Part shown: one piece after another, positions 45,945 to 56,885 of the stretch
Numbering within the stretch: position 1 is the stretch's first letter
How the letters are laid out: every line of letters starts with the position of its first letter
From: Labia minor
Taxonomy: Eukaryota > Arthropoda > Insecta > Dermaptera > Spongiphoridae
Assembly: GCA_963082975.1 (NCBI GenBank)
Contig: OY720348.1
Location: 61,014,719-61,078,718, forward strand
Direction of reading: 5' to 3'
DNA length: 64,000 nucleotides
Program-made: the position numbers and the translations under genes
Notes under the pieces: generated by a model
What the model saw: the letters and a program-made list of their open reading frames with translations, nothing else
Database searches by the model: none
Told to the model about the DNA's origin: nothing

Positions 45945-46744
45945 ATTTTTTTTTTTAATTTACTTGTTTTTATCTAATTTAAATTTTATATATTTATATA
46001 AAGTATAAACTTTTAGCTAATTATATAAAATATCTATATTATATACATAAATGATTAAAAAAAAGTAGATTAAATAAAAACTCTTTGCTTTTTGATTAAG
46101 ATCATTTTTATGAGAAATGTTAAATATTGAATCGCTTGATGAGAGGGTGGAAATTTATGATCTTTTTTGTTTATTCGTTGGATTTTAGTAATCGGATTAA
46201 TTCGGTACGCGTACTTGGATCATTTTTCTGCTATTTTCGAAAGAATGATTTATTCTTTGTTGTTTACTTATGATATTTGATCGCATCTTTTCGCATCATT
46301 TTTCTCACAAGGCATTGATCTTCTTTTTTCTTCTACACCTTTTTGGTGTTTCCATTTTTTTTTTAACGTGGATAATAATCCTCGGAAATAATTGCATGAA
46401 AGAGGATGTGCGACACATCGATCGATGTTTCGTTCAAGGAAAAATTTGGAAACACCAAAGAGCTCGTAATTGGAGACGTTTTTTTTTTGTCCTTTATCAG
46501 AAGTGACTTTGAAAAAAGTAGAATTCGCATCACACCAATTCAAGCGGTCGACCAACCAGGATTCACCCTCGAATTCCTTCTTGACGTATATATATTCGAA
46601 ACATCAGGATACATTTCATTCCTTCAATATGTGTTCTATTATTTATACTACTAATGTAATGAAATAAAATAAAAATAAAAAAAAATTAATTTATTCTTGT
46701 AAAATTGTAAAATAATTAAAATTAAAACGACCCTTACATTAAAA
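45945..46744. other. gene-free stretch with unique segment
   Basis: 46240-46620 is less AT-rich and non-repetitive. A local inverted pair, TTTTTGGTGTTTCCA and TTTGGAAACACCAAAG, lies at 46338 and 46447. Four overlapping frames are open here without recognised domains. Confidence 0.45.
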
Positions 46745-47148
46745 AATTTAAGTAAAAAGAAATCTTTTTAAAAAACACATTTTACTTAAAATTGCACTAA
46801 AAAGTAAAAAATAAAATCACTGTAAAGTGTTTTTTAAAAAGATTTCTTTTTACTTAAATTTATTTTATACTTTTTAGTTGAACTGCTATCGCCATCTATG
46901 ATTGAAATAGTGACCTATTCCATATTCCGCATATGAAAGTTTAGTTAATTAAATACCACTAATAGATAAATAATACAGTGGATTTTTCAATTGATTCGTG
47001 TATTATTAGCAGGAGCAAGCGCGTATGCAAAATTTCAAGTTGATTGAATGACGGGAAGTTGTTGAAATATCGATTATAAAATGCCGCGGACAAACCGCGT
47101 ACAAACAAACGGACAACTGGACAGTGTAAGTTAAGTAAAGTGTATTAA
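46745..47148 (-). repeat. family M element, hairpin shortened
   Basis: Reverse copy of 11168-11703. The two hairpin arms are brought together after CACTGTAAAGTG, so the loop and part of one arm are deleted. The rest (GCTATCGCCATCTA, TGATTGAATGACGGGAAG, GCCGCGGACAAACC) is well preserved. It ends against a family A tail, as if M and A neighbour each other repeatedly. Confidence 0.75.
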
Positions 47149-47149
47149 A

Positions 47150-47682
47150 AAATGAGCTGTGGCCAGGCACAGAACCGACCGACGATCTCAAATAAATTAA
47201 TTTCAAAATAACATTAAAAATATATATATATATAAATTTAGTATATATAAAATATAAAAAAAAAATATTTTTAAAACTTGAATTAAAATGACTAAATTAT
47301 ATTATCTTGGTTTTTATTTTTAATTTAATTACTCAATTATCAATTACTACTATATTTTAAGTGAAAAATTTCCGACAATGAATATAAAATTAATATTTTG
47401 AAAACTACCACTTCCGCTTTCTGGATATACACCAAAAGTTGATGAAATCATGCTACTGATGCATTTAGTAAATATACCAAATTTAATCGAAATCCGTTGG
47501 GAGGTTTGGCGCTATTCATGTCTATACGGACTCACTACAAATAGACGGACAAACGGACAGACATAATGCAAAAATACATTTTTCTGTTAACAAAATGCAT
47601 GATTCATGGAGATATGTAAAAATCTTCACATGTGAAATTTGGTGTGAAAACAATACCCCCCTTACTATCGTCGGTTGGTAAA
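47150..47682 (-). repeat. family A repeat, middle lost
   Basis: The tail module GAGCTGTGGCCAGGCACAGA and head module (TTTGGTGTGAAAACAATACC to TCGTCGGTTGGTA) are present. The shared A/D module between them is replaced by AT-rich sequence. Confidence 0.75.
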
Positions 47683-47704
47683 TATTAAAAAATATTTCTT
47701 ATTA

Positions 47705-47975
47705 TGGTAGAATAAAAAAAACCTTGTCTTTTGTAATCCGTTCAGCGTATTTTAAGTCAGTTATATAAATTACCTGTCCTTATCAACCTTAGATTTTTTT
47801 GATTGGATGATATTTTTTTATCAAGTATCCCTCCAATTATTATAAACCCGGAGGATGGGTTGACTCCCCCCATCTGTTCTATATACCCCAACTAGAGAAG
47901 TTTCTTGCCTGGAACGAGACTTGAACCAGAAACCACGAGAATGTGTGTTAACGCCGTTATACTGCATGCCATTAT
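47705..47975 (-). mobile_element. tRNA-derived SINE (family F), diverged
   Basis: On the minus strand: CACATTCTCGTGGTTTCTGG, TTCAAGTCTCG (box B), GGCAAGAAACTTCTCTAGTT, AACCCATCCTCCGGG and a GGTTGATAAGGACAGG body, ending AAAAGACAAGG. Confidence 0.75.
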
Positions 47976-48849
47976 AGAATGAAATATATTAATTTAAATT
48001 TCCCCAACTAAAGTATATAGGTAGTAATAATTAATTAATTAATAAATACGTAAGCATATATAACATGTATATATAAAATATTTATTTAAATTTTTCAAAA
48101 TATTTTTTTTTTAAAATTGATCACGAATAAATAATTAATATTAATAATATTTTCATAATAAATGTTACACACATTTGATTTTCATAAAAATCTCTATCGA
48201 AATGATCCATATTTATGTAAAATGTCATAAAATAGTATAAAATAATATTTGAAAATAGATAATCATGTTTTATTTCTTTTTTGTAAATGCATTTCATTTA
48301 TTTTGCATAAATTTATCGTTAATTTATTGTTAAATAATTTATTAAATATATCTTTTTTAAATAACGAATTTGAAAATATCAAAATAACGATAGTATGATA
48401 TATATATAGAGAGATATAAATTTACATATTTATTATCATTATATCGGAATATTTATAAAATAAATTTTGCCAATTAAAAATATTCAGATGGACATTTATT
48501 TATTTACTTTCTTCTATTAACTTTAAAAAATTAATTAAAAACAAGAGAAAATGATTTCTATCCATGAACGTTAATCAGATAAGGAAAGTAAAGTATTATT
48601 AAAAGTATTACTCTTTGTTCTATATATAATAATTATTATTATTGTATTGTGTGTATTATTGCAAATCAAAAAAGTTGATGAAAAATCGATTTCAATTTGT
48701 TAAAACAGAACAGACAGACAGACAGACATGAAGTTGATAAAAATGTTATAAAAATGAAAATCAAATTACAATTTGACCAATTATGTATTTTCATTTCATG
48801 ACCATTTTCTCGATCCTACTTATCATATATAATAAATAATTATTTATTA
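47976..48849. other. AT-rich stretch, no gene seen
   Basis: A (GACA)n patch at 48711-48728 within a degraded A/C-like module (GTTAAAACAGAACAGACAGA). Otherwise low complexity. Confidence 0.5.
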
Positions 48850-49085
48850 TTTTTGCTATGAAACATTCGAGGACATTTTTAGGGCTTGGAGCGCCCCGGG
48901 AGAAATAAAATTAGAGGTCCTTTCATACAAGAATATACAAATTTATTGAAAATTTGAAAAATAGTAAAAAGGCAACAATCATAACTACACAAAAAACAAA
49001 AAAACGAAAAATGAATGTAAAAAAATATTTTAATTTTATATCGGCGCCCCTCAAAATTTGGCGCCCGGGAAGTCACCCGACTTTT
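48850..49085. mobile_element. repeat with GGCGCCCGGG ends
   Basis: GGGCTTGGAGCGCCCCGGGA at the left and TTGGCGCCCGGGAAGTCACC plus GGCGCCCCTCAAAATTTG at the right. Partly inverted GC-rich ends enclose A/T-rich filler. It resembles a DNA-transposon derivative, unassigned. Confidence 0.45.
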
Positions 49086-49384
49086 TAAGGATGGTTACAT
49101 TTAATAACAACAAACAAAAAAATAGTTATTTTATGGACTTAAAAATAAATAAATCATTTAAATCACCAATAAAATAATATGATAATTAAACTATAATCTA
49201 ATTATTAATTGCTTTTTCTTTTTTTTTGTTGTTATAATCAAAAAATATTGTTTTCGATTTCATGGATGATTAATGATTTATTTATTGACATTATAAAAAA
49301 AAAACACTCTCGACACCCTCGATTTCAACACCAAAAATCAAATCTTAAAAATCAATCTTGAGAATTCTTAGTTTTATTTCACAG
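49086..49384. other. AT-rich stretch ending in an acceptor-like site
   Basis: The last bases, TTAGTTTTATTTCACAG, form a good 3' splice site motif; see the candidate exon that follows. Confidence 0.4.
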
Positions 49385-49524
49385 GGGATTGGATCATGTG
49401 GAAAACCTCAAAATTCCTTTTGTTGTAATGCAAGCGGATTCTCAGCATATTTCAACCTCTGAAGATGGAAGCTACTTAGACAAGGGTCCTAATATGTTGT
49501 TCTGTAATCACACTCTAATAAAAC

Positions 49525-49535
<11 letters not shown>
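49385..49535 (+). other. candidate exon, unassigned
   Basis: Begins right after TTTTATTTCACAG. One frame stays open with a soluble-protein-like composition (GLDHVENLKIPFVV, then HISTSEDGSYLDKGPNML) until an (AT)n run at 49530-49566. No good donor is seen; GTAATC at 49501 is weak. No family recognised. Confidence 0.25.
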
Positions 49536-49567
<32 letters not shown>

Positions 49568-49685
49568 CTAATATTCAGGTCACATTTAATTTTGTTTTTA
49601 GAAAGCGAGAAAAGAAATATTTATATGCTAAAAAAATATTTTTTTTGTCATGTCAATAAATATTATTTGAATAATAACTTTAAAT

Positions 49686-50256
49686 AAGTTGGAGTGTTTC
49701 TACTCGACTATCTCGCAATTTGAATTGGATTAATTAACATATATTATATTTAAATTAAATTTAATTAATTATAAATTATAAATTAAATTAATAAATAATA
49801 TTTATTAAACCAGCGCATGTTTGGCTCTTTGTTGATGGCATTACGTCACGTGTTAGCGCGTGATTTGTAGTGTTAAAAAATTAATTCTAGTACTTTCAGC
49901 GATTCAAACAAACTGAAATTCTATATATAGCAGTTTTATATAATTTCTAATCATACGAAAAACTATCAAACATATATCTTTATTTTTACGGTCACTTTAG
50001 AGGACAAAAAATCAAAACGTTGTAGGTAATGATCCTCTTCCGGTTGAGCTACATTTCTCAAAAGTTGATAGAAAACTACGAATTTTAAATAATGCCCCTA
50101 TAACAAATTTCATGATTCTAGCTCAAACTTGTCAATCTTGTCTACATACATACACACACACACATACATTTTTCTCAACCTTAGTGAAAATGACTGAGGG
50201 ACCTTCAAAACGTGTAAAAAAATCAAATTCACGACATCGAAAATATTCATGATAGT
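49686..50256 (+). repeat. family B repeat, near full length
   Basis: AAGTTGGAGTGTTTCTACTC head, TTACGTCACGTGTTAGCGCG, GAGGACAAAAAATCAAAACG, AC microsatellite, a GACTGAGGGACCTTCAAAAC module and CGACATCGAAAATATTCATG; the final hairpin is lost. Confidence 0.85.
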
Positions 50257-50737
50257 AATAAATAAGTATAATTGATAATTATATTATTTTAAATTTAAGG
50301 ATTTGTAACTATTCCAATATTAAACAGAAATTAAATTCAAATTATTTTTAAATATTTGATTTTATACTTATATTTTAATTTCAAAATAACCATTTCCTGT
50401 CATCACAATTAAACTGAATACAATCCAATTAGACAAATGTTCAATGTTTCTCTTGCTCACCAGTAAAAAGTATTTTCTCCACTTATATCATATTAAAATT
50501 AAAACTAAAAAACTAAATTTTAGATATTTAATTCTTCTAATTGGTATAATTGATCTTTTTTTAGATAAGAAGAGGGTGGGGAGCATAGTCGACAGATGTG
50601 ATAAGTAATTAATTATTATTTTCTATGTCACCCACGAATGGATAAATTAAATATGAGAATATTGCACCTGAGCTTATTTTCTATCGAAAGATCTCCACAT
50701 CTCCCCTCCAACATCAACAACGTTCCGCCGAATTCAT
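50257..50737. other. AT-rich stretch, no gene seen
   Basis: Unique sequence; no repeat or exon recognised. Confidence 0.5.
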
Positions 50738-51263
50738 ACGAGGTCTGTTCAAAAGAAAAAGTGAATTTGGAATTATTTCGAAAAGTTATTTATTCATCCA
50801 TATCCATTTTGTCCCCTTCAAAGTAATTCCCCTCATGTATAATGCGCTTATGCCAGCGCTTCTTCCAATTGTCGAAGTACTTCTGAAATGCGCTTTTCGG
50901 TATGGTCATCAGCTCGTTCTTCGCACAAGGCTTTCTTTTCATTAGTCTCTTCAGTTTTGGGAATAAGAAAAAGTCGCAGGGAGCCAAATCTGGTGAATAC
51001 GGTAGTTGAGGCATGATTACGGTGTTGTTTTTGACCAAAAAATCAACAAACAAGAAATGATTTGTGAACTGGTGGATTATCGTAATGCAGAATTCTTTAT
51101 TTGTTTTTCCACAATTCCGATCGTTTGGGCCGTATTGCTTTACGCAAACGTTGCATAACTTCCTTGTAGAATTCCTTATTAACAGTAAGACCTGTTGACA
51201 AGAACTGATGATGCACCATGATGTAGTATTCCTTATTTTTTTAAAGTAAAAATCGAAGAACAA
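50738..51263 (-). pseudogene. mariner transposase fossil, C-terminal part
   Basis: On the minus strand a 157-codon frame ends YFEGDKMDMDE. It contains KNNTVIMPQLPYSPDLAPCD, the hallmark of mariner transposases that holds the third catalytic aspartate, then KRWHKRIIHEG. The DNA-binding half and the first catalytic aspartate are missing, and a deletion after KRKPCAKNELM shortens the C-terminal region. Intact mariner transposases have about 340-350 residues. A terminal repeat ACGAGGTCTGTTCAAAAG sits at 50738, preceded by T so a TA site is plausible. The opposite end is not found, so the element is dead. Confidence 0.93.
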
Positions 51264-52422
51264 ACAAAACGTGCATCACTTTTTCAGTTGTCAAAAACAA
51301 ACTAGTAATCAAAAATGACTGATAATGTCAACATATGAGAAACATATGTGTGCCAACATAACAAAAAAATTTTTTTCAATAATCGAATGTACACATCCCG
51401 CGAAATTTCAACCCAATAGAGTATAAAAAAGTTGGATTGTTTCTAGACGAATTGAACCCGATTATAATATAATATCATTTTTAATTAGAACTCTCAGCTT
51501 TGATAGGTAACTCTTTGGAGGCACTCCTCTGACATTGGGTGATTAATTTTACAATAAATAGTTGTTGCCAAAGAGAGAAGATAATCAGAGGAGATTCTAG
51601 GAGACATGAAACTTCAGAATTATTAATGAGTGCTTCAAGGAGTCTTAAGTGAACTGGTCCACTTCAACGGATTAACATCGATAAGATTTAAATTCTTCTA
51701 AAAGGATAGAAAGGAAATGGTTTTTGTATAGAAATGCCGGTATCGGTTTTAATCAGAATACGGAAAACATTTTTTTTTCTCCTTATTTTAAATTTAAGGT
51801 TGGTGTATCTAATTCGACATTCTATCAAAAAAAAAAAAAAATATATTCCTGCCACTCTTTTTTTAATCCTTTTTATTTTAAAATTATTTTATCAAAGTCA
51901 AAGAAGCATTTTTCTGTGTATTGGTATCCCATATAGAAAATAAATAAAACTTTGAATGAAACAATCATAAAAAGTAGAAGAAATTCTTTGAAACTTTTCA
52001 AATAATTGATAAAATTAACATTTTTTTAAATAAAAAAAAAAAAAAAAAGAATTTGAACATATATTTATGTAAATATACTTTTTAAATAAAATAGATAAAT
52101 ATTTGCCGTATTAATTTAAGAAGTTTTTATTATTTTTGAAATTGTAGATATCGTCCACGCATTTTGATTCAAAAATTTAAAATTCATCATAATTTTGATT
52201 TGCGATTTGATATTATCAGAGTAATTGTTGATGTCATTGATTGACAATTCACATGATTATTAATGATCATTATCATCATAATTCAGAGCTTGTAAATTTA
52301 TTCTTGTGATATTATATTTCTAGACATAGATATTCCTAATATTAGCATTATAACTGTGATTATCTAAAATATTTAACACTAAAAACACTCATTACATGAA
52401 CTCTGAAGTCAATTTAATAATA
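51264..52422. other. gene-free stretch
   Basis: 51264-51420 may be further degraded mariner sequence; no opposite end was found. Poly(A) runs at 51829-51840 and 52029-52048. The two plus frames at 51724-51943 are low complexity. Confidence 0.45.
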
Positions 52423-52778
52423 TAGTGAACGCTCTATATAAGCAACATTCTTTATAGCAACCTCTATACAAATTTTTTTTAGTTTAACTGTTCTGTATAA
52501 GCAAAAACTAAATATTTGAGTTGACAGCTGTTCAAAATAACATAACCTCAAATTGTATAAAATTCTGTTATTGGAATATGTTTGTGATTATTGCTGTCAG
52601 TATTGAAGTTAATTTCTGTAAATTAGATTAGTTACTAGAATTCGTGTTAGTTTCTGTTAATTAATTAATTAGTTAATATTTTTGTGCTTTAAATACAATT
52701 TTTCCCTATAAGCAACTTTTTCCAATAAATAACTTTTTTATTGAAATTTGTTCAAATGAGTTGCTTATATATGTACTA
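52423..52778. mobile_element. pogo/Tc1-like MITE, copy 1
   Basis: TAGTGAACGCTCTATATAAG at the left and the inverted GTTGCTTATATATGTACTA at the right, with repeated AAGCAAC motifs near both ends. TA at both borders fits Tc1/mariner/pogo insertion. The core CAGCTGTTC, AACCTCAAATTGT and TTCTGTTATTGGAATATG is shared, inverted, with 62503-62914. Confidence 0.82.
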
Positions 52779-53211
52779 CCCAATAGAATAAAAAAAAAAC
52801 AGTTCGAAAGGTTGTTCTAAATAAAGTATGAATAGAATTAGTAAAGGATTGCACCAGAAGAAAAAAAAATAAATACCTGTAGACAAACAAAAAATACACA
52901 AGAACCTGTTGCACTAATAAATCAATAGAATTTAGACAAATAAGTTTAATTATAAAATTAATAAAATTTAATTTTCATTATTTCAAATCCTTTCCTTTCA
53001 ATGTTGATTAAATTTCAAAGAAGAAATATGCACCGTTTTGTAAAGAAAATACTGAATAGAGATTTAAGCCAGGTGGTTCGTTTTTCAGGGGTTTGTAAAT
53101 CAATCCTTCTTTATTCTAAATTGAATATCTGAAAGTGCTTCTATTGTGTGTATGGTACATACGAGAAAAATAATTATCTATTGTATTAATTAATGAATAT
53201 AATAATAGCTT
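52779..53211. other. AT-rich stretch, nothing recognised
   Basis: No gene or repeat family identified. Confidence 0.5.
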
Positions 53212-53361
53212 ATGGATCCAGCCCTAATAAGACAAGCAGCTGAAAATAAGAACCAATTCAATTATCCCCGTCCCTTTCAACAAATGGCTCATTTGAATGT
53301 CTCCAGAGAGGTTGATAATCTCATCTCGAGAATTCAACCGTCTGCCATAGAGAATGAATGA
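53212..53361 (+). CDS. unassigned 49-codon open frame
   Basis: ATG with G at +4, an in-frame TAG two codons upstream, and TGA at 53359. The peptide is hydrophilic with mixed codons (starts MDPALIRQAAENKNQF, ends RIQPSAIENE), unlike the Lys/Phe/Ile-rich chance frames elsewhere. The segment 53200-53600 is clearly less AT-rich and not part of a repeat. No domain recognised. It may be a small coding gene, part of an exon, or chance. Confidence 0.25.
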   Translation: MDPALIRQAAENKNQFNYPRPFQQMAHLNVSREVDNLISRIQPSAIENE

Positions 53362-54334
53362 TTTATTGAATGTAGTGATGTGATGATAAGGAGTGCGGAT
53401 TAAATAGTCACAACTGGTAGGGCGTCCTTTGGAATTATAGATTTAAAAGTAATCATATGATGGCCACTCGATAATGCTGAGAAACATGCCGCTTGTAATG
53501 AGAGGTAATTGAAACAATAATAAAGATAAATCAGGAGGGTACCCGATGCCTTGTCAAGTCTCTCCAACTCATCACTCCCCAGACATTAGACAGCCATCAT
53601 CCAAATGAGGGATGAATAATTAATTTCTCTAAGATAAATGGAAGAGCAAGGGGATGTACAAATTGGATTTTGGATTTGGGCTCTATAGAATTTTTTTTTG
53701 ATTGGACTATTAAATTTAATTGATATAATTCTAGGTTTAAATCAGGCTCGATGAAAACAATTCTTTCCGGTTGTTTTGTGGTGAACGGATATAGCCTGTT
53801 TTGAGCGCGCATCTACGGATATAGGCTGTTTCTGTCCCCTTGCTTTAATAAAATATATCTAATTTTTTGATAAAGGTAAACAGGAGACATGACTGAGATT
53901 ACATGTAATATATATATATGGAAAGGGGAGCCGAATCCAATATTTATTATGATATAATGAAAACCACAGGGAAAGGAAAAACGACTTAGAAAGTAACTGA
54001 GATTAAAGAATCACAATTTGCATCATCTTATAGAATAAGAAAAACCAGACAAAAAAATCTCTTTTGTATTTTTATATTGGAATCGACCAGCATCAAATAA
54101 AATATAATCATACAAAACTAATTTAATCATATTTTTATTAAAATTAAAAAAAAAAAAAATTCATCCAACTAATTCATATAAGTTCTTGACCTCAACAACC
54201 ATATTTCACATTCGACTGTTCTTATCTTTAACCATCAACATTAATTATATATCTTATTATATTATCTATTTATTATTTATTTAATTCAAAATATTTAGTA
54301 ATAAAGACGAATATCAAGACACAAAGTCTTAACA
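53362..54334. other. gene-free stretch
   Basis: 53380-53640 continues the balanced-composition segment. 53645-53844 is bounded by inverted AGCAAGGGGA/TCCCCTTGCT and contains two direct ACGGATATAG.CTGTTT copies, so it is possibly a small mobile element. The rest is AT-rich. Confidence 0.4.
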
Positions 54335-54785
54335 CAGGAAATGTAGAATTTGAAAATGTAGAAAAAAAGTAAATATTTAGGTTCTGTAATCAAGAATTAA
54401 AGAAGAATTTATATAAATCGAGGTTGCAATCGAGTAAAGCATGTTATCATTCGTGAAGGAGCTTATCTCGTCAAAATTATTATCAAAGGGGATCAAATTT
54501 AAAATATATAAAACAATGATTTTGCCGGTTGTGGGTGTGAGGCATGGTCTATGACCTTAGGAGAGGAGAGTAGATTTAGAGTATTTGAAAATAGGACCAA
54601 TTGGAAAACGTCAACATGAAAGACAAAAAATGAGGTGGGTGGACAATGTAGGAAGGGACGTGAGAGAGATGGGACAGGGTAGGGATTGGAGGGTTGTGGC
54701 TCAGAATAGGGATACTTGGAGAAGTGTGGTTGCTGCGGCCAAGAACTTTCGAGTTCATAGAGCCACAGAGATAGATAGATCTTCT
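54335..54785 (+). mobile_element. LINE C-terminal fossil
   Basis: In sense order, with frameshifts: KYLGSVINQEL, ACYHS-like, ELISSKLLSKG, KIYKTMILPVV, GIRHGLXXLRR-type GCEAWSM region, RFRVFENR. Then come GPIGKRQHERQKMRWVDNVG, RDWRVVAQNRDTWRSVV and AAKNFRVHRATE in one open frame from 54585. This order is the region after the palm of the reverse transcriptase in RTE/Jockey-like LINEs. Compared with 31017-31740, the segment with NEE.HDLY is deleted. No endonuclease or palm motifs remain. Confidence 0.88.
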
Positions 54786-55016
54786 CTCGTTTTCTTTAAA
54801 TCTAACATTTTATTGTCTTCCCACATCGGTCGTTTCTCAATTGGTTTCCATATATAGAAATTTTTCAGATATTAATTATAAAATATTATTAATATACTAA
54901 TAAACAAATTAGAAGGGGTGGTGCTGGTAGCCATGAGTGGAAAGACATCAAGTTCAACTTCTAAATAAGGAAATTGCAAATCAAAATAAGTTATGTCATC
55001 AAAAATCGTAATAATA
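54786..55016. other. short unique stretch
   Basis: No feature recognised. Confidence 0.5.
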
Positions 55017-55120
55017 CAAGATTACTCCCCAGGTGATCCAAAGCCCATCTGCCACCAGGCGGTAGCCGGCGCGTTTGGATTCTGGGGGAGCCAGATTTTC
55101 ACGAAGAACGGAAAAATTTA
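55017..55120 (-). other. GC-rich island, candidate exon
   Basis: About 100 bases of high GC. On the minus strand a frame reads VLRENLAPPESKRAGYRLVA and DGLWITWG without stop. CTGGCTCCCCCAG inside is acceptor-like and GGGGAGTAATC donor-like. On the plus strand a 42-codon ATG frame ending IFTKNGKI is also open. No protein family recognised, and it could be a remnant of an undegraded repeat. Confidence 0.3.
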
Positions 55121-55167
55121 AGATCAAGTAAACCCAAATTAATACGACTAACAACCTTCAAAGGAAA

Positions 55168-55416
55168 TAAGCTGGAGTGTCTCCACTCGACTATCTCGCA
55201 ATTTGAATGGGATTAAATAATATATATTATATATTTAAATTGAATTTAATTAATTATAAATTAAAATTAAATAATAATATTTATTAAACGAGCGTATCTT
55301 TGGATCTTTGTTGATGGCACCACGTCACGTGCTGGCGCGTGATTAATTCTGGTACTTTCAGCGATTCAATCAAACTGAAATTCTATTTATAGCAGTTTTC
55401 AGGAGAGATAGTAAAA
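55168..55416 (+). repeat. family B repeat, internally deleted
   Basis: Head AAGCTGGAGTGTCTCCACTC, CACGTCACGTGCTGGCGCG and TAGCAGTTTTC jump directly to the end AGAGATAGTAAAAA. The 3' module shared with C is removed. Confidence 0.85.
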
Positions 55417-56121
55417 AGAAGGGATAAGAAAAACTAACAAGTGATGAAAGAAGCTTTGTATGATCTATCGTAGTCCAAATCGCAAATAATTATAATAATA
55501 AACAAATTATATGAATAAAAAAAATATTGAAATCATATTGTTTTTAAATATATGAATTTAAATAATATTTAGTTATTTTATTATAAAATCAAAATTGCCC
55601 AGGGTATTTTTATAGTAATGAAATTGCAATGAAATTTTTTTTTATGTATTCAGTGTATGCAAATATATTTGTATCAGTTAGATTTTAATCACAGACCCAT
55701 CTCTCACACCCTTCCCTCACCCTCATTGAAAAATAAAATATTATAATAATATTTTATTTTATATTTTTTTAAAAAATAATTTCAGATATTTGTATTAAAG
55801 TTCAAATCACTTTTTTTTCAAGTTTTTAATTTTTTATCCCTTCCCCCCCCCCAAAAAAAATATAATAATTATAATAACAAATACAAAAATTAAAAAATTA
55901 TACACAATAGAATTTTAATTTTGTTTTTTTTTATATTGTAAAATAAATAGGTAGCCAAAGGAAAATTAGAAATATGTTGGTTTATATTAACGAATTCAAA
56001 CAAAAATAATATTATATAAAAATAATTATTATTTCTTTCATTGATCACGACATCTCAAACATGAGACTACGAAAACGAAGAAGAAGAATTATTATTTCTA
56101 TTGAAGAAAATTAAATTAAAT
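55417..56121. other. AT-rich stretch, no gene seen
   Basis: C-run/A-run at 55843-55860; nothing recognised. Confidence 0.5.
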
Positions 56122-56210
56122 TTAACACGTTCCCACCGGCATGTACCATCGGTGGCTCATGCCGCCACATAAATAAATAACAAATTATGGAGCCGGCGGG
56201 AACGTGTTAA
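56122..56210. mobile_element. piggyBac-type MITE, 89 bp
   Basis: TTAA on both sides (56122-56125, 56207-56210). Ends CACGTTCCCACCGGC and GCCGGCGGGAACGTG are inverted with one mismatch. The TTAA target and the CACGTTCCC-type end fit piggyBac elements. Too short for any gene. Confidence 0.9.
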
Positions 56211-56566
56211 GTCAATTTAAGTGAAATTTGTGAGGGAGTGAATTTATAAGAAAGAACAAAACAAATATATATATTGGAATATATTTAAATATAAAGATCA
56301 CACACACACACACATTTATAAGGCTGATTAAGTTAATTGAATGCTTCATCAAATCAAAAAAATTAGCTAATTTTCCTTTGATATAGGTAATTGCAATTAT
56401 TTCTGGACTTAAAGAAACGTAAAGTATATTAATTTATAAACATTTTTATAATTAAATATTTAATAAATTATTAATACGTGATGATAACCAGCTTATATAA
56501 AATTTAGCAAAGAAAAGAAAGAGATCAGATTATATATAATACAAAATTATATTCTTAAAAATAATT
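56211..56566. other. AT-rich stretch
   Basis: Short (AC)n near 56300-56314; nothing else. Confidence 0.5.
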
Positions 56567-56885
56567 ATCTCATTATACAAGCAAAAATTGTATATATATT
56601 TGTATTTTTGAATTATTAAACCGCTCTAAGGATAATTTGAAATTCACACCATAGATAATTTTTATAAAGAAAAATCGATCTGTATTGGTTTCAGCCTCGG
56701 GAAAAATCATCTTTGTTAGTATTTTCTTAATTTAAAATAGTAAATTTATATGACGTCAGCAAATACGTCAGACAGTGCTTTCTTAAATACAAAATATTTT
56801 AAATAAAATACAATTCAAAAAATTTATGTTATATCCACAGGCCATACTTTTCTGATATAGCGGTGGCTCGGTGAACCAGGTACTA
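56567..56885 (+). repeat. family D repeat, internally deleted
   Basis: ATTATACAAGCAAAAATTG head, GTATTGGTTTCAGCCTCGGG, ATGACGTCAGCAAATACGTC and CCACAGGCCATACTTTTCTG, then a jump to GGTGGCTCGGTGAACCAGGT. About 200 bases of the 3' half are missing. Confidence 0.82.
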
